A stretch of DNA of 64,000 nucleotides from Ooceraea biroi (Eukaryota > Arthropoda > Insecta > Hymenoptera > Formicidae), in contig NC_039518.1 of the NCBI RefSeq assembly GCF_003672135.1, positions 4,592,144 through 4,656,143 of the forward strand, read 5' to 3'. Below the pieces are notes generated by a model. The model was not told the DNA's origin and searched no databases. It was given only the letters and a program-made list of their open reading frames with translations. The translations under genes were made by a program, and so were the position numbers. Positions 44,276-55,553 of this stretch are shown here, one piece after another (position 1 is the stretch's first letter; the number at the start of each line of letters is the position of its first letter).

Positions 44276-45256
44276 TCACAATTTTATATTGTTAGTTAAA
44301 TACACGGTGTCCCATAAAGATATGATGGATAATATAATTGTATCATAAAATCATTGCAAAATAAAAATTTATATAAATTGAAGTAAAATCTATGCTATTC
44401 TTTCTGTAAAAAAATTTTTTACAAATTTGAAATTTAATCAGTTACATGAGCGTTGCTCAGGCTACAGAAAAATCATGATTTTGACTGGTCGAACGTCAAG
44501 GTTTTACATCAAGAGAAACATGTACGTAAGACAGAGATAGCCGAAATGTTTCATATTAAGACACGTCAATATGGTTAACCTACAGAGAGACACGGACAAT
44601 TTACCGGGTGTTTATGATACGATCCTCACAAACACCTAGATGGATTCCGTTATATCACTTGTTTGTGGTACGAGACATATGGACGTGTATCCTTGCGATG
44701 TATCTTTTGTAATTGTTAGGGTCATTTTCGATCAGTAAGTGACTTTCAATCTATTTTAATTTACAGTTGTGGCTAATTATTTATTTTGCATTTTACTACA
44801 TTTTGTATTTTTATTTAGTTAGTTTTTTTATTATGTGCTTTAAGAAAATAACCTTCAACTAAGAACTAGACATCACTCGATAAGGACCGGAATCACGGTT
44901 GAAACGTTGTGAAGTTTAAATAAAGATTTGTCAAACTGGTCGTCAAAGGAATTTTTGATTTCAATCTTCCTGGCGGTTCACAATCATTATCCAAGATAAA
45001 ATATAAGCTTAAGACTGTGCGCTTTAATACACTTGGTGTTGCCGTGACCGTCTCTCTTTATATTTATATATTTGTATGTTACCTTTAGAATCTGTTTTCT
45101 TGTCTCTGGCACAGATGTTTCTTCCTCTGATATCTCAGATGAAGCTGGTTGCACATTTTCTTTTTCTGCTTCTACTGTAATATTTAATAATCGTTGTTTG
45201 CGTCTTAGTTTCGTTTTTTGACGAGATCGCCATAATTGACTTCGTCTAATTTTTTT
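43953..45256 (-). CDS. two-exon gene fragment with Pro/Ser-rich repeats
   Basis: Exon 45083-45256 (minus) encodes IRRSQLWRSRQKTKLRRKQR and VQPASSEISEEETSVPE, with an acceptor (attatag) at 45257-45258 and donor CTAAAG|GTAACA. Exon 43953-44184 has acceptor TTGCATTTTCAG and joins in phase 0. It encodes three copies of a ~26-residue Pro/Ser repeat (PPIQSLPSTSALSP) and stops at 43953. The basic N-terminal part could bind nucleic acid, but no family is recognised. Upstream exons would lie beyond 45256, where the large palindrome begins, so the gene may be cut there. It could be host or element-borne. Confidence 0.5.
43971..44185. repeat. ~78-bp minisatellite, about 2.7 units
   Basis: tggtagatggcaatgattgt recurs at about 43974, 44049 and 44128. 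Units are multiples of three, open on both strands, and coincide with the Pro/Ser repeat of the minus-strand exon. Confidence 0.8.
44211..44274. repeat. (TG)n microsatellite
   Basis: About 31 TG units without interruption, inside the intron of the minus-strand gene. Confidence 0.95.
44300..44940. mobile_element. retroelement 3' end relic (Penelope-like?)
   Basis: 44895-44935 reads aaggaccggaatcacggttg then aaacgttgtgaag and an aataaa, matching the 'ggaccg..g.t.acgg..gaaacgttgtg' end of the 10852-11185 insertion. Just upstream is AT-rich sequence. 44310-44580 carries a 'cacggtgtcccataaagata' mariner-type scrap. No enzyme domain. Confidence 0.4.
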
Positions 45257-45831
45257 CTATAATTATAATATTTGCATATTATATATTGATATATTTTGCT
45301 TTTAAATACTTGAGTCATTCATTCATTCATTCACTAACTCATCTATCTATCCATCTATCTATTCCTACATGTAAGATGCTAGTCAAAAATTTCAAAAATT
45401 CATATGTTGCACGAAAATTACGTAGTAGCGATTGTAGGTAATAGTGCACACGTCTTTTGTGAATCAATGTGTCAAGTGACATCACACTGGATAAAGTCAT
45501 TGCAATTTTACATGCAGTTTTATGGCAGTCTATTTCGTGTAATAAGTAATTACTCTAATTAGTACTTACTGATTATTGTGATGGATGTAAGAAAGTAGTA
45601 CACTTCGTAATAATTATCATCTATGTTACACTTACTAACTGCATATAAATCTTGACTATATCCAATTGGCATATTAATTCACAAAAGATATAGATAGCAA
45701 TATCATATTAATTTACAAATATATAGACTGCAATATCGAATGTCATAAGTTTCTGCTAAAGTTCTTAAGCAATATATTTAAATTTCGAGAACTTTTAACT
45801 AGCATTTCTACTTAGCACGCATACGCACACG

Positions 45832-45858
45832 CGCGCGCGCGCACAACACACACACACG
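45832..45858. repeat. (CA)/(CG) microsatellite, mirrored at about 53866-53899
   Basis: cgcgcgcgcgcg flanked by cacaca. The mirror copy in the other arm differs in length. Confidence 0.8.
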
Positions 45859-47020
45859 TACAAAAAGAAAAGCGTATATCTCTACAAAATCTTTATATAT
45901 CTAAAATTTACCTTCCATTTCTATGCTTCTCGAATGTATCCGCACTCTGTTACTGTGATCTGCCACTGCGAAGAAGGATTCTTAACTTAGGAAAAATATT
46001 ATTTGTCCTAACTTACGACAAATATTATTTGCTCTTTGCCGCCACAGAAGCGGCGCAAAGGTCGGCCGAACTTGCTTGATAAAACATCAAAAGCAGACAA
46101 AGTGTCTCATGGACTTGTTTATTCTCGCCGAAAACGATAATAAATTAAATTTAATATGAATCAAATGTTTCAAAATCTTACGTCTCAAAATCGGCGAGTT
46201 TTTTAACTTATAGTAATCTAGAAATGTGTACGTAAATTATAATAAACGTAAAAAATGCTTTGTATTTTATTTGATTACAAATAACTAATAAATAAATTAA
46301 TTTTCTGATTAGAGTGACATAAACATATATTTATTATATTATTTTAATAATTTTTAGAAAATAAGATTATATCAAAATTACAATAATAAATGACTATAAG
46401 CCTAAATACCAATGCAAAATGTCAAAAATTTAGTTTAAAGAGCTGTTGTGTTAAATTATGTATATTTTAAACAAGATTATATACCTAAATAATTTCTTTT
46501 ATATATTTTTTATTATAACAATTCGTTTAAGTAATTAAAATACAACTTTTTTCGATTTTATTAACTTTGTAAAGATATATTTAGTAATATATATTGTGGT
46601 GTATTTAACAATGCTTTAGTATAAATAACTAGTTTCAAAATGTAAAAATAATAAAAGTTATATAAAACTTATAATATAAAATATAATAAACAATAAATGG
46701 ATAAACAATAAAAAAATTTTAAAGAAAGACAATATATGCATTTTTAAAAATAATATTATTTTAAATGTATGTATATATTTTTAAATATTTTTATTTTTAT
46801 CAAAATGGAAAAAATATGGATTACTGTTATTACTGTTATCAATTATTATCTTAATTTCATCAAGATAGTGAAAAAATGAGGTAAGGTAAAAAACCATGAT
46901 ATAAATAATATAAGGTTTAAAACATATTTTTAATAATCAACTTAATCGTAATTAATTTTGAAATATATTTGTAAAGACAGTTTGATATTATCTTTTTTTA
47001 TATATAAAGTTACAAGTAGT

Positions 47021-47480
47021 GCAGTTCACGCTCATTATTGCGCGACTAACATTTAAAGGATAATCTTAACATTGTCATACACATGGAAAATTATATATCC
47101 TTTATTTGTTATCAATGCACATGTAACTTTATTTAATAATTATAATAATTTTATTTACATAATATGAAAAGCAGTTCACGCATAAGCGCGACTTATATTT
47201 GAAGGGTATACTTTTTGTTAACTTTATTACATGTATATTTAACTTATAAATAACTATTGAAAAATACATATATTGAAGAATTATCAGAACTGTCTATTAT
47301 ATAAAAAAGTAATAATTAATTAAAAAAACAAATATTTCTATATATTATCTAATATTTTTGTAAAACCTAATATAATCAATGCTTCTTATGTAAATAATTT
47401 TGGTAAGAATGTAAACTGCACAGTATGAATAAAGAAAAAACAGTTCACGCTGTTATGCGCGACTAATATCTGAAAGGCAA
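47021..47480. repeat. three CAGTTCACGC...GCGCGACT motifs (left arm)
   Basis: Sites at 47021-47060, 47171-47210 and 47441-47480, each cagttcacgc, then 2-9 nt, then gcgcgact, then an atttgaaagg-like tail. They lie in otherwise very AT-rich DNA. Mirror copies sit at about 52252-52290, 52524-52560 and 52670-52711. They resemble an internal binding-site set. Confidence 0.7.
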
Positions 47481-47953
47481 TTAGAAATTATTTTAAAAAT
47501 TTAGAAATTATTAAACAGTTAATAAAATATGATTAATTAAATTAATTGAAAACTAATTGCAAATTTTAATAAAAATTACTTTGAGATACTATCAATGCTT
47601 ATTATGCAGTCTTCTCCATATTTACAAAATTGTTTTATATTTCACTACATTTATATTAATAATTGTTTGTAACAAATTATATTAATGTAAATATCTAAAT
47701 ATAAACTCTTTAGCAACTAAATATATAATATCACAAGTATGATTTAAAATATATATAAATATATAAAATATAAATATAAAATTATGTAGACTAAAATATA
47801 GATGTATAACTTTTTACACATAACAAATGTTTACATACATGTATGTTATAACAGATAATATAAACACATATCTATATTGTATTTTATTCTACATATGAGG
47901 ATGTCTATATTACATATAAAATGAGGTGTGGACAAGCAACATATTTATCATTT

Positions 47954-49805
47954 TAAATAGTTTCCGCATCTTTACAATCATCATACTGTACCCACTTCTT
48001 ATTTTGTCTATAACATAGTGCAGTATAATGTCCTATATCCTCATTTGTTTGTCTTGTTCGTATCATAGGTGATTTATAGTTTACTATTCCAACTAGAGAA
48101 TGTTCTTCAGCTATAAATGAAAACTTTATTTTTTTGGAATATCATCCAATTTGACATCGAGCGATTCCTCATCTTTAGAGTAAACTTCGAATATGATAAA
48201 GTATCCTAGAAACAAAACAGTCAATAATTAAAATTGGTTTAATAATTAAAAATAAATAATTAAAAATTTTAGAATTTTTTAATAAGCAATAAATATTGTA
48301 CATAAAGTTAAAACAATTATGTAAAATGTAAATTGTATAATTTAATTAATAAAATTTAATTATTTATTTAATTATTAATAATATTTAATTAATAAAATTA
48401 ATACCTGTATGTGAAATAGATGTAATTTCCAGACCATCACAGTTTGTTTGATTGCATCGTTGTGATTGTATAGTAATATCTTTTTCTAATTGCGCAAAGT
48501 CCTTGCGTATTAATGTATTCAACTCCACATTGACCAAGGGAAGTACTTTCAATCTTTCTGTATTACAATTTGAACATCTTGATACTTCCCGGAACGTTGG
48601 ATACTCTGCGAATAATTTCCTACACAAAAAGCCAACAGTTACTTGACAATCAATTAGAATACAATTTTTTAATAAAATGTTACCTGAAAATATTTGCATT
48701 AAGATTTCAGCACGTAATCTATAAGATGATTTACGTACACTGTAAGATATCATATCACAAATTAATTTAAAAAAGATGTTATTAGATTCAATATTCATCA
48801 ATTCTTTAATATTATTTATCAAAATATGCAACAATGAAAAGTTGCAAAATGCTATCAAAAGCACATGTATTTGTAAAAGAATATTTTTTTTTACCAAACG
48901 TAACTGCTTTTATATTTATATTGCCACCATTTTTAATTATTGGTATCTTACATATATTTTTATCTAATAAAAATTCATTTTCGATACTCTTTCCTTGTAA
49001 ATATCTGCCTTTAGGTTGTGTTTTTTGGGTTGTTGCAAGACCACGCCAATCTTCCACTTCTCGTGATGCGATTATATTTTGTACATTGCCCGTTTTTTTG
49101 CATTTTTTACATATTCTCTTCTGTCCATATCCCTCTTCTCCAACTGGGACAGAACAGAAATCAAGTGCATGCACATTGTTTTTGCATATATAACATATAT
49201 GCGCACCACTTGGCTGATCCCCATTCTTGCATGCTGGGCATTGTTCTTCTAGATTTTTATCAATATCCGATGTACTAATTTCCATATTAGATTCCATTGA
49301 TTCTACCATATCTTCTGTATCTTCTTTGCCTTGCTCTTTTTCCTGGAAGTTAACATTAATTAGTTTTATGCGACCACTTATAAATTTTACATGTTTCATA
49401 AGAAACTCATCTGCTTGCATTGGTGTTTGCTTCGTTTTTAAAAATGTGTTTTTGACAATATTAAAATCGCTTTCCACTGAAGCACTGCTAGCTGGGACTC
49501 TTCCATATCCGAATTTGTCTCTACATATACAAGACCACATGGGTATCAATTTTATATCTGTCATTAGACGATTTGCAAATGCTGGGCATAAAGTGCGCAT
49601 TTTCATGATCTCCTTCATTATTAGCAATTTCTTCTTGTATATCGTCGTCTATATCCTTGGCCCATTGACTCCATTTATTAAAACTGCTATTTTCTTCTTT
49701 TTTATTATAATTAATTTTGTGTCGCAATATTAAAACAGCTGAAGAAATATTAAAAGGAATATTAATTATTGCAAGATGTGAAACAGAAGGCATGACAAGA
49801 AACAA
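47954..49805 (-). pseudogene. transposase-like / zinc / USP-like gene, left arm
   Basis: Mirror of 49927-51778. From 49805: IINIPFNISSAVLILRHKIN, then in the 49627-48812 frame the VPASSASVESDFNIVKN block, CPACKNG...CYICKNNVHALDFC...CKKCK zinc module and FTNTCAFDSILQLF Cys box. In the 48897-48385 frame are RLRAEILMQIF, CRKLFAEYPTF, CSNCNTE and LPLVNVEL. After an intron (48207-48405) comes the last exon with GHYTALCYRQNKKWVQYDD. In this arm the frame across 48650-48670 is open (A6 run); the other arm has lost one base there. Other frame breaks are shared by both arms. Confidence 0.65.
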
Positions 49806-49926
49806 CGAAAGAACAGTATGTGAAATATAAAATAAAAATTAAAAATTAAATATAATTAAAATTAAATATAAAATAAAAATTAAAAATTTTTAATTTTTAT
49901 TTTATATTTCACATACTGTTCTTTCG

Positions 49927-51778
49927 TTGTTTCTTGTCATGCCTTCTGTTTCACATCTTGCAATAATTAATATTCCTTTTAATATTTCTTCAGCTGTTTT
50001 AATATTGCGACACAAAATTAATTATAATAAAAAAGAAGAAAATAGCAGTTTTAATAAATGGAGTCAATGGGCCAAGGATATAGACGACGATATACAAGAA
50101 GAAATTGCTAATAATGAAGGAGATCATGAAAATGCGCACTTTATGCCCAGCATTTGCAAATCGTCTAATGACAGATATAAAATTGATACCCATGTGGTCT
50201 TGTATATGTAGAGACAAATTCGGATATGGAAGAGTCCCAGCTAGCAGTGCTTCAGTGGAAAGCGATTTTAATATTGTCAAAAACACATTTTTAAAAACGA
50301 AGCAAACACCAATGCAAGCAGATGAGTTTCTTATGAAACATGTAAAATTTATAAGTGGTCGCATAAAACTAATTAATGTTAACTTCCAGGAAAAAGAGCA
50401 AGGCAAAGAAGATACAGAAGATATGGTAGAATCAATGGAATCTAATATGGAAATTAGTACATCGGATATTGATAAAAATCTAGAAGAACAATGCCCAGCA
50501 TGCAAGAATGGGGATCAGCCAAGTGGTGCGCATATATGTTATATATGCAAAAACAATGTGCATGCACTTGATTTCTGTTCTGTCCCAGTTGGAGAAGAGG
50601 GATATGGACAGAAGAGAATATGTAAAAAATGCAAAAAAACGGGCAATGTACAAAATATAATCGCATCACGAGAAGTGGAAGATTGGCGTGGTCTTGCAAC
50701 AACCCAAAAAACACAACCTAAAGGCAGATATTTACAAGGAAAGAGTATCGAAAATGAATTTTTATTAGATAAAAATATATGTAAGATACCAATAATTAAA
50801 AATGGTGGCAATATAAATATAAAAGCAGTTACGTTTGGTAAAAAAAAATATTCTTTTACAAATACATGTGCTTTTGATAGCATTTTGCAACTTTTCATTG
50901 TTGCATATTTTGATAAATAATATTAAAGAATTGATGAATATTGAATCTAATAACATCTTTTTTAAATTAATTTGTGATATGATATCTTACAGTGTACGTA
51001 AATCATCTTATAGATTACGTGCTGAAATCTTAATGCAAATATTTTCAGGTAACATTTTATTAAAAATTGTATTCTAATTGATTGTCAAGTAACTGTTGGC
51101 TTTTTGTGTAGGAAATTATTCGCAGAGTATCCAACGTTCCGGGAAGTATCAAGATGTTCAAATTGTAATACAGAAAGATTGAAAGTACTTCCCTTGGTCA
51201 ATGTGGAGTTGAATACATTAATACGCAAGGACTTTGCGCAATTAGAAAAAGATATTACTATACAATCACAACGATGCAATCAAACAAACTGTGATGGTCT
51301 GGAAATTACATCTATTTCACATACAGGTATTAATTTTATTAATTAAATATTATTAATAATTAAATAAATAATTAAATTTTATTAATTAAATTATACAATT
51401 TACATTTTACATAATTGTTTTAACTTTATGTACAATATTTATTGCTTATTAAAAAATTCTAAAATTTTTAATTATTTATTTTTAATTATTAAACCAATTT
51501 TAATTATTGACTGTTTTGTTTCTAGGATACTTTATCATATTCGAAGTTTACTCTAAAGATGAGGAATCGCTCGATGTCAAATTGGATGATATTCCAAAAA
51601 AATAAAGTTTTCATTTATAGCTGAAGAACATTCTCTAGTTGGAATAGTAAACTATAAATCACCTATGATACGAACAAGACAAACAAATGAGGATATAGGA
51701 CATTATACTGCACTATGTTATAGACAAAATAAGAAGTGGGTACAGTATGATGATTGTAAAGATGCGGAAACTATTTAA
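49927..51778 (+). pseudogene. transposase-like / zinc / USP-like gene, right arm
   Basis: Order: SVSHLAIINIPFNISSAVLI, then (50105-50920 frame) MRTLCPAFANRLMTDIKLIP, VPASSASVESDFNIVKN and MKHVKFISGRIKLIN, which look like the C-terminal part of a transposase. Next comes a Cys/His module CPACKNGDQPSGAHICYIC...VHALDFC...CKKCK, probably binding two zincs. Then a USP-type Cys box FTNTCAFDSILQLF at about 50857, CSNCNTE plus QRCNQTNC (zinc pairs), intron 51327-51525, and a His box GHYTALCYRQNKKWVQYDD at about 51697 before the stop at 51776. Catalytic Cys, His and a downstream acidic Asp are all present. Frame breaks lie near 50150, 50915 (shared with the other arm), 51064 (this arm only) and 51603. 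It would be a deubiquitinase-like peptidase joined to a transposase. Inactive as read. Confidence 0.68.
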
Positions 51779-54452
51779 AATGATAAATATGTTGCTTGTC
51801 CACACCTCATTTTATATGTAATATAGACATCCTCATATGTAGAATAAAATACAATATAGATATGTGTTTATATTATCTGTTATAACATACATGTATGTAA
51901 ACATTTGTTATGTGTAAAAAGTTATACATCTATATTTTAGTCTACATAATTTTATATTTATATTTTATATATTTATATATATTTTAAATCATACTTGTGA
52001 TATTATATATTTAGTTGCTAAAGAGTTTATATTTAGATATTTACATTAATATAATTTGTTACAAACAATTATTAATATAAATGTAGTGAAATATAAAACA
52101 ATTTTGTAAATATGGAGAAGACTGCATAATAAGCATTGATAGTATCTCAAAGTAATTTTTATTAAAATTTGCAATTAGTTTTCAATTAATTTAATTAATC
52201 ATATTTTATTAACTGTTTAATAATTTCTAAATTTTTAAAATAATTTCTAATTGCCTTTCAGATATTAGTCGCGCATAACAGCGTGAACTGTTTTTTCTTT
52301 ATTCATACTGTGCAGTTTACATTCTTACCAAAATTATTTACATAAGAAGCATTGATTATATTAGGTTTTACAAAAATATTAGATAATATATAGAAATATT
52401 TGTTTTTTAATTAATTATTACTTTTTTATATAATAGACAGTTCTGATAATTCTTCAATATATGTATTTTTCAATAGTTATTTATAAGTTAAATATACATG
52501 TAATAAAGTTAACAAAAAGTATACCCTTCAAATATAAGTCGCGCTTATGCGTGAACTGCTTTTCATATTATGTAAATAAAATTATTATAATTATTAAATA
52601 AAGTTACATGTGCATTGATAACAAATAAAGGATATATAATTTTCCATGTGTATGACAATGTTAAGATTATCCTTTAAATGTTAGTCGCGCAATAATGAGC
52701 GTGAACTGCACTACTTGTAACTTTATATATAAAAAAAGATAATATCAAACTGTCTTTACAAATATATTTCAAAATTAATTACGATTAAGTTGATTATTAA
52801 AAATATGTTTTAAACCTTATATTATTTATATCATGGTTTTTTACCTTACCTCATTTTTTCACTATCTTGATGAAATTAAGATAATAATTGATAACAGTAA
52901 TAACAGTAATCCATATTTTTTCCATTTTGATAAAAATAAAAATATTTAAAAATATATACATACATTTAAAATAATATTATTTTTAAAAATGCATATATTG
53001 TCTTTCTTTAAAATTTTTTTATTGTTTATCCATTTATTGTTTATTATATTTTATATTATAAGTTTTATATAACTTTTATTATTTTTACATTTTGAAACTA
53101 GTTATTTATACTAAAGCATTGTTAAATACACCACAATATATATTACTAAATATATCTTTACAAAGTTAATAAATCGAAAAAGTTGTATTTTAATTACTTA
53201 AACGAATTGTTATAATAAAAAATATATAAAAGAAATTATTTAGGTATATAATCTTGTTTAAAATATACATAATTTAACACAACAGCTCTTTAAACTAAAT
53301 TTTTGACATTTTGCATTGGTATTTAGGCTTATAGTCATTTATTATTGTAATTTTGATATAATCTTATTTTCTAAAAATTATTAAAATAATATAATAAATA
53401 TATGTTTATGTCACTCTAATCAGAAAATTAATTTATTTATTAGTTATTTGTAATCAAATAAAATACAAAGCATTTTTTACGTTTATTTAATTTACGTACA
53501 CATTTCTAGATTACTATTTAAAAAACTCGCCGATTTTGAGACGTAAGATTTTGAAACATTTGATTCATATTAAATTTAATTTATTATCGTTTTCGGCGAG
53601 AATAAACAAGTCCATGAGACACTTTGTCTGCTTTTGATGTTTTATCAAGCAAGTTCGGCGACCTTTGCGCCGCTTCTGTGGCGGCAAAGAGCAAATAATA
53701 TTTGTCGTAAGTTAGGACAAATAATATTTTTCCTAAGTTAAGAATCCTTCTTCGCAGTGGCAGATCACAGTAACAGAGTGCGGATACATTCGAGAAGCAT
53801 AGAATGGAAGGTAAATTTTAGATATATAAAGATTTGTAGAGATATACGCTTTTCTTTTTGTACGTGTGTGTGTGTTGTGCGCGCGCGCGCGTGTGCGTAT
53901 GCGTGCTAAGTAGAATGCTAGTTAAAAGTTCGAAATTTAAATATATTGCTTAAGAACTTTAGCAGAAACTTATGAATTCGATATTGCAGTCTATATATTT
54001 GTAAATTATATATGATATTGCTATCTAATCTTTTGTGAATTAATATGCCAATTGGATATAGTCAAGATTTATATGCAGTTAGTAAGTGTAACATAGATGA
54101 TAATTATTACGAAGTGTACTACTTTCTTACATCCATCACATAATCAGTAAGTATAATTAGAGTAATTACTTATTACACGAAATGACTGCCATAAAACTGC
54201 ATGTAAAATTGCAATGACTTTATGCCAGTGTGATGTCCACTTGACACATTGATTTCACAAAAAGAGTGTGCACTATTAACACAATCCGCTAACTAGTAAT
54301 TTCGTGCAACATATTGAAGAATTTTTTGAAATTTTTGAATAGCATCTTACATGTAGGCTGATAGATGATAGATAGATGAGTTAGTGATGAATGATGAATG
54401 ACTCAAGTATCTTCAAAAGCAAAATATATCATTATTATATATGGCAATATTC

Positions 54453-54758
54453 GAACGGGACCGGTACATTCTGCCGGTTCCTCGGTCGGAGTGCCTTACT
54501 TCCTGGGGCTAGATAACAGGAACAAGAAGGAGAGCATGTTGCTCGCAGAGCCATTCGAATAGTTGCACGGTGAAACCGTAGTCCCTACGTAAGACGGGCT
54601 CGCTATACCGGGAGTATGTAATCTTCGGGTATGTGCTTTGTAACGGAAAACCGCGGTGCGGACCCGGAACCTAGCGTGTTGGGAAGTAACTGTGAAGTAC
54701 CGTGCGACACCTCGCGGGGTCACTGGGGGGCTAACCGCCCCCAGACCCCGGTGCGGTC
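54453..54758. other. unassigned GC-rich block upstream of R2
   Basis: Not 28S-like and without a recognisable ORF. Ends ggggggctaaccgccccc, a strong hairpin, just before the 28S scrap. Could be the 3' end of another rDNA-directed element, or sequence joined by rearrangement. Confidence 0.4.
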
Positions 54759-54779
54759 GTAACTATGACTCTCTTAAGG
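54759..54779 (+). rRNA. 28S rRNA fragment, 21 nt upstream of the R2 site
   Basis: gtaactatgactctcttaag plus g is the universally conserved 28S sequence immediately 5' of the R2 cleavage site. Bases further upstream do not match the conserved cgggtaaacggcgggag context, so only 21 nt remain. Confidence 0.9.
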
Positions 54780-55553
54780 TAATATACGCGGCAACAAGAG
54801 CAGAACTGACGCAACAAAGGCAGAGTGGCTAACTGCCCGCCCCACCAGCAACGGGGAACGAAGCGATCCACGGACCATCGCAAAGGCCGAATCACATGAT
54901 TCAGGGTAAATGGGACACACGCTCGTCGTTGGGCTTGCCAGTCCACGACTTGTACGGTCTCACGCGCCCTGTCGGGCCGATTCCATAGGTATACGTGCCA
55001 GGCACTCAGAGAGGAGTTAAAATGCTGTCTGTCGATGGTGAGCTGTGTGCCCTAGCAGAACTTCGCGTTCTGGGCGGCCTGTACACAGCTCCGTATATCA
55101 GGACGCTGCCTCGAAGGAGTGTGGTGCGTAGGAATCGACCCGAAAGCTTGAAGCGCTCTGCTGTGGAACAGGCCACATAGTACGGGCGTGGATGGCTAGC
55201 CGGGACCCGGCCGTTACCCCGTTGGGTGGCGATTGGGTCTCGGCATTTTTCTTTTTGTGTGATTCGGCCACAAAATGGAAAACAACACGCCGGCGGCGAC
55301 TCCAAATAAACCGCCGCTACATCAAGAGAGGCCGCCACTCTCACAAAGGAAACCGCCAAGAACATCAAAGGTTGCCGTCGCCTTTGAGATGCCGCATGGA
55401 CATAAAGGAAATCCGCAAATCCTCGCACTGTAAGAGCAAACGAGTCATAGTTACGGGTCGGTGAGGCGTCTCGGAGAGCCTCTCCCGACCAAGTCGTGCA
55501 CCTACCTCCTACTAAGGTCCCGCTGGAAACGCTACGTAAGGAGCGGCTAAACG
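54780..55553 (+). other. R2 5' leader
   Basis: Includes the module shared with R1 (54937-55212). R2 leaders commonly fold into an HDV-like self-cleaving ribozyme at the 28S junction. I cannot confirm that fold by eye here. A stop (TAA 55548-55550) precedes the ORF. Confidence 0.6.
54937..55212 (+). ncRNA. leader module shared with R1 (R2 copy)
   Basis: Alignable to 60613-60893. Common blocks include gaggagttaaaatg, gatggtgagctgtgtgccct, agcagaacttcgcgttctgg, gtacacagctccgtatat and ctgctgtggaacaggccaca. The stem gagctgtgt (55040-55048) / acacagctc (55083-55091) encloses cagaac-ttcgc-gttctg. The spacing is conserved, with one base fewer than in R1. Confidence 0.6.

Larger units (their letters stand above)
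45280..54452. repeat. 9.2-kb palindrome (two 4.6-kb inverted arms)
   Basis: Positions p and 99732-p are complementary from the centre (about 49866) out to 45280/54452. The core 48.4-51.3 kb is almost identical, with single differences such as an A-run of 6 versus 5 at about 48668/51064. The outer parts (45.3-46.1 and 53.6-54.45 kb) carry many small indels and substitutions. The centre has about 75 bp of imperfect AT-rich spacer. Each arm bears the same broken gene. It may be a head-to-head element duplication or an assembly foldback. Confidence 0.9.

Noticed and set aside
45300..45370. (ATTC)n and (CTAT)n short repeats as a regulatory element
   Set aside because: Simple sequence at the palindrome edge; differs between arms as microsatellites do.
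51049..51111. A 63-nt intron in the right-arm USP-like gene
   Set aside because: gt...tag borders exist, but the left arm reads straight through in frame; the apparent need for splicing comes from a one-base A-run deletion in the right arm.
54453..54758. 28S rRNA upstream of R2
   Set aside because: Does not match the conserved 28S sequence that should precede the last 21 nt.
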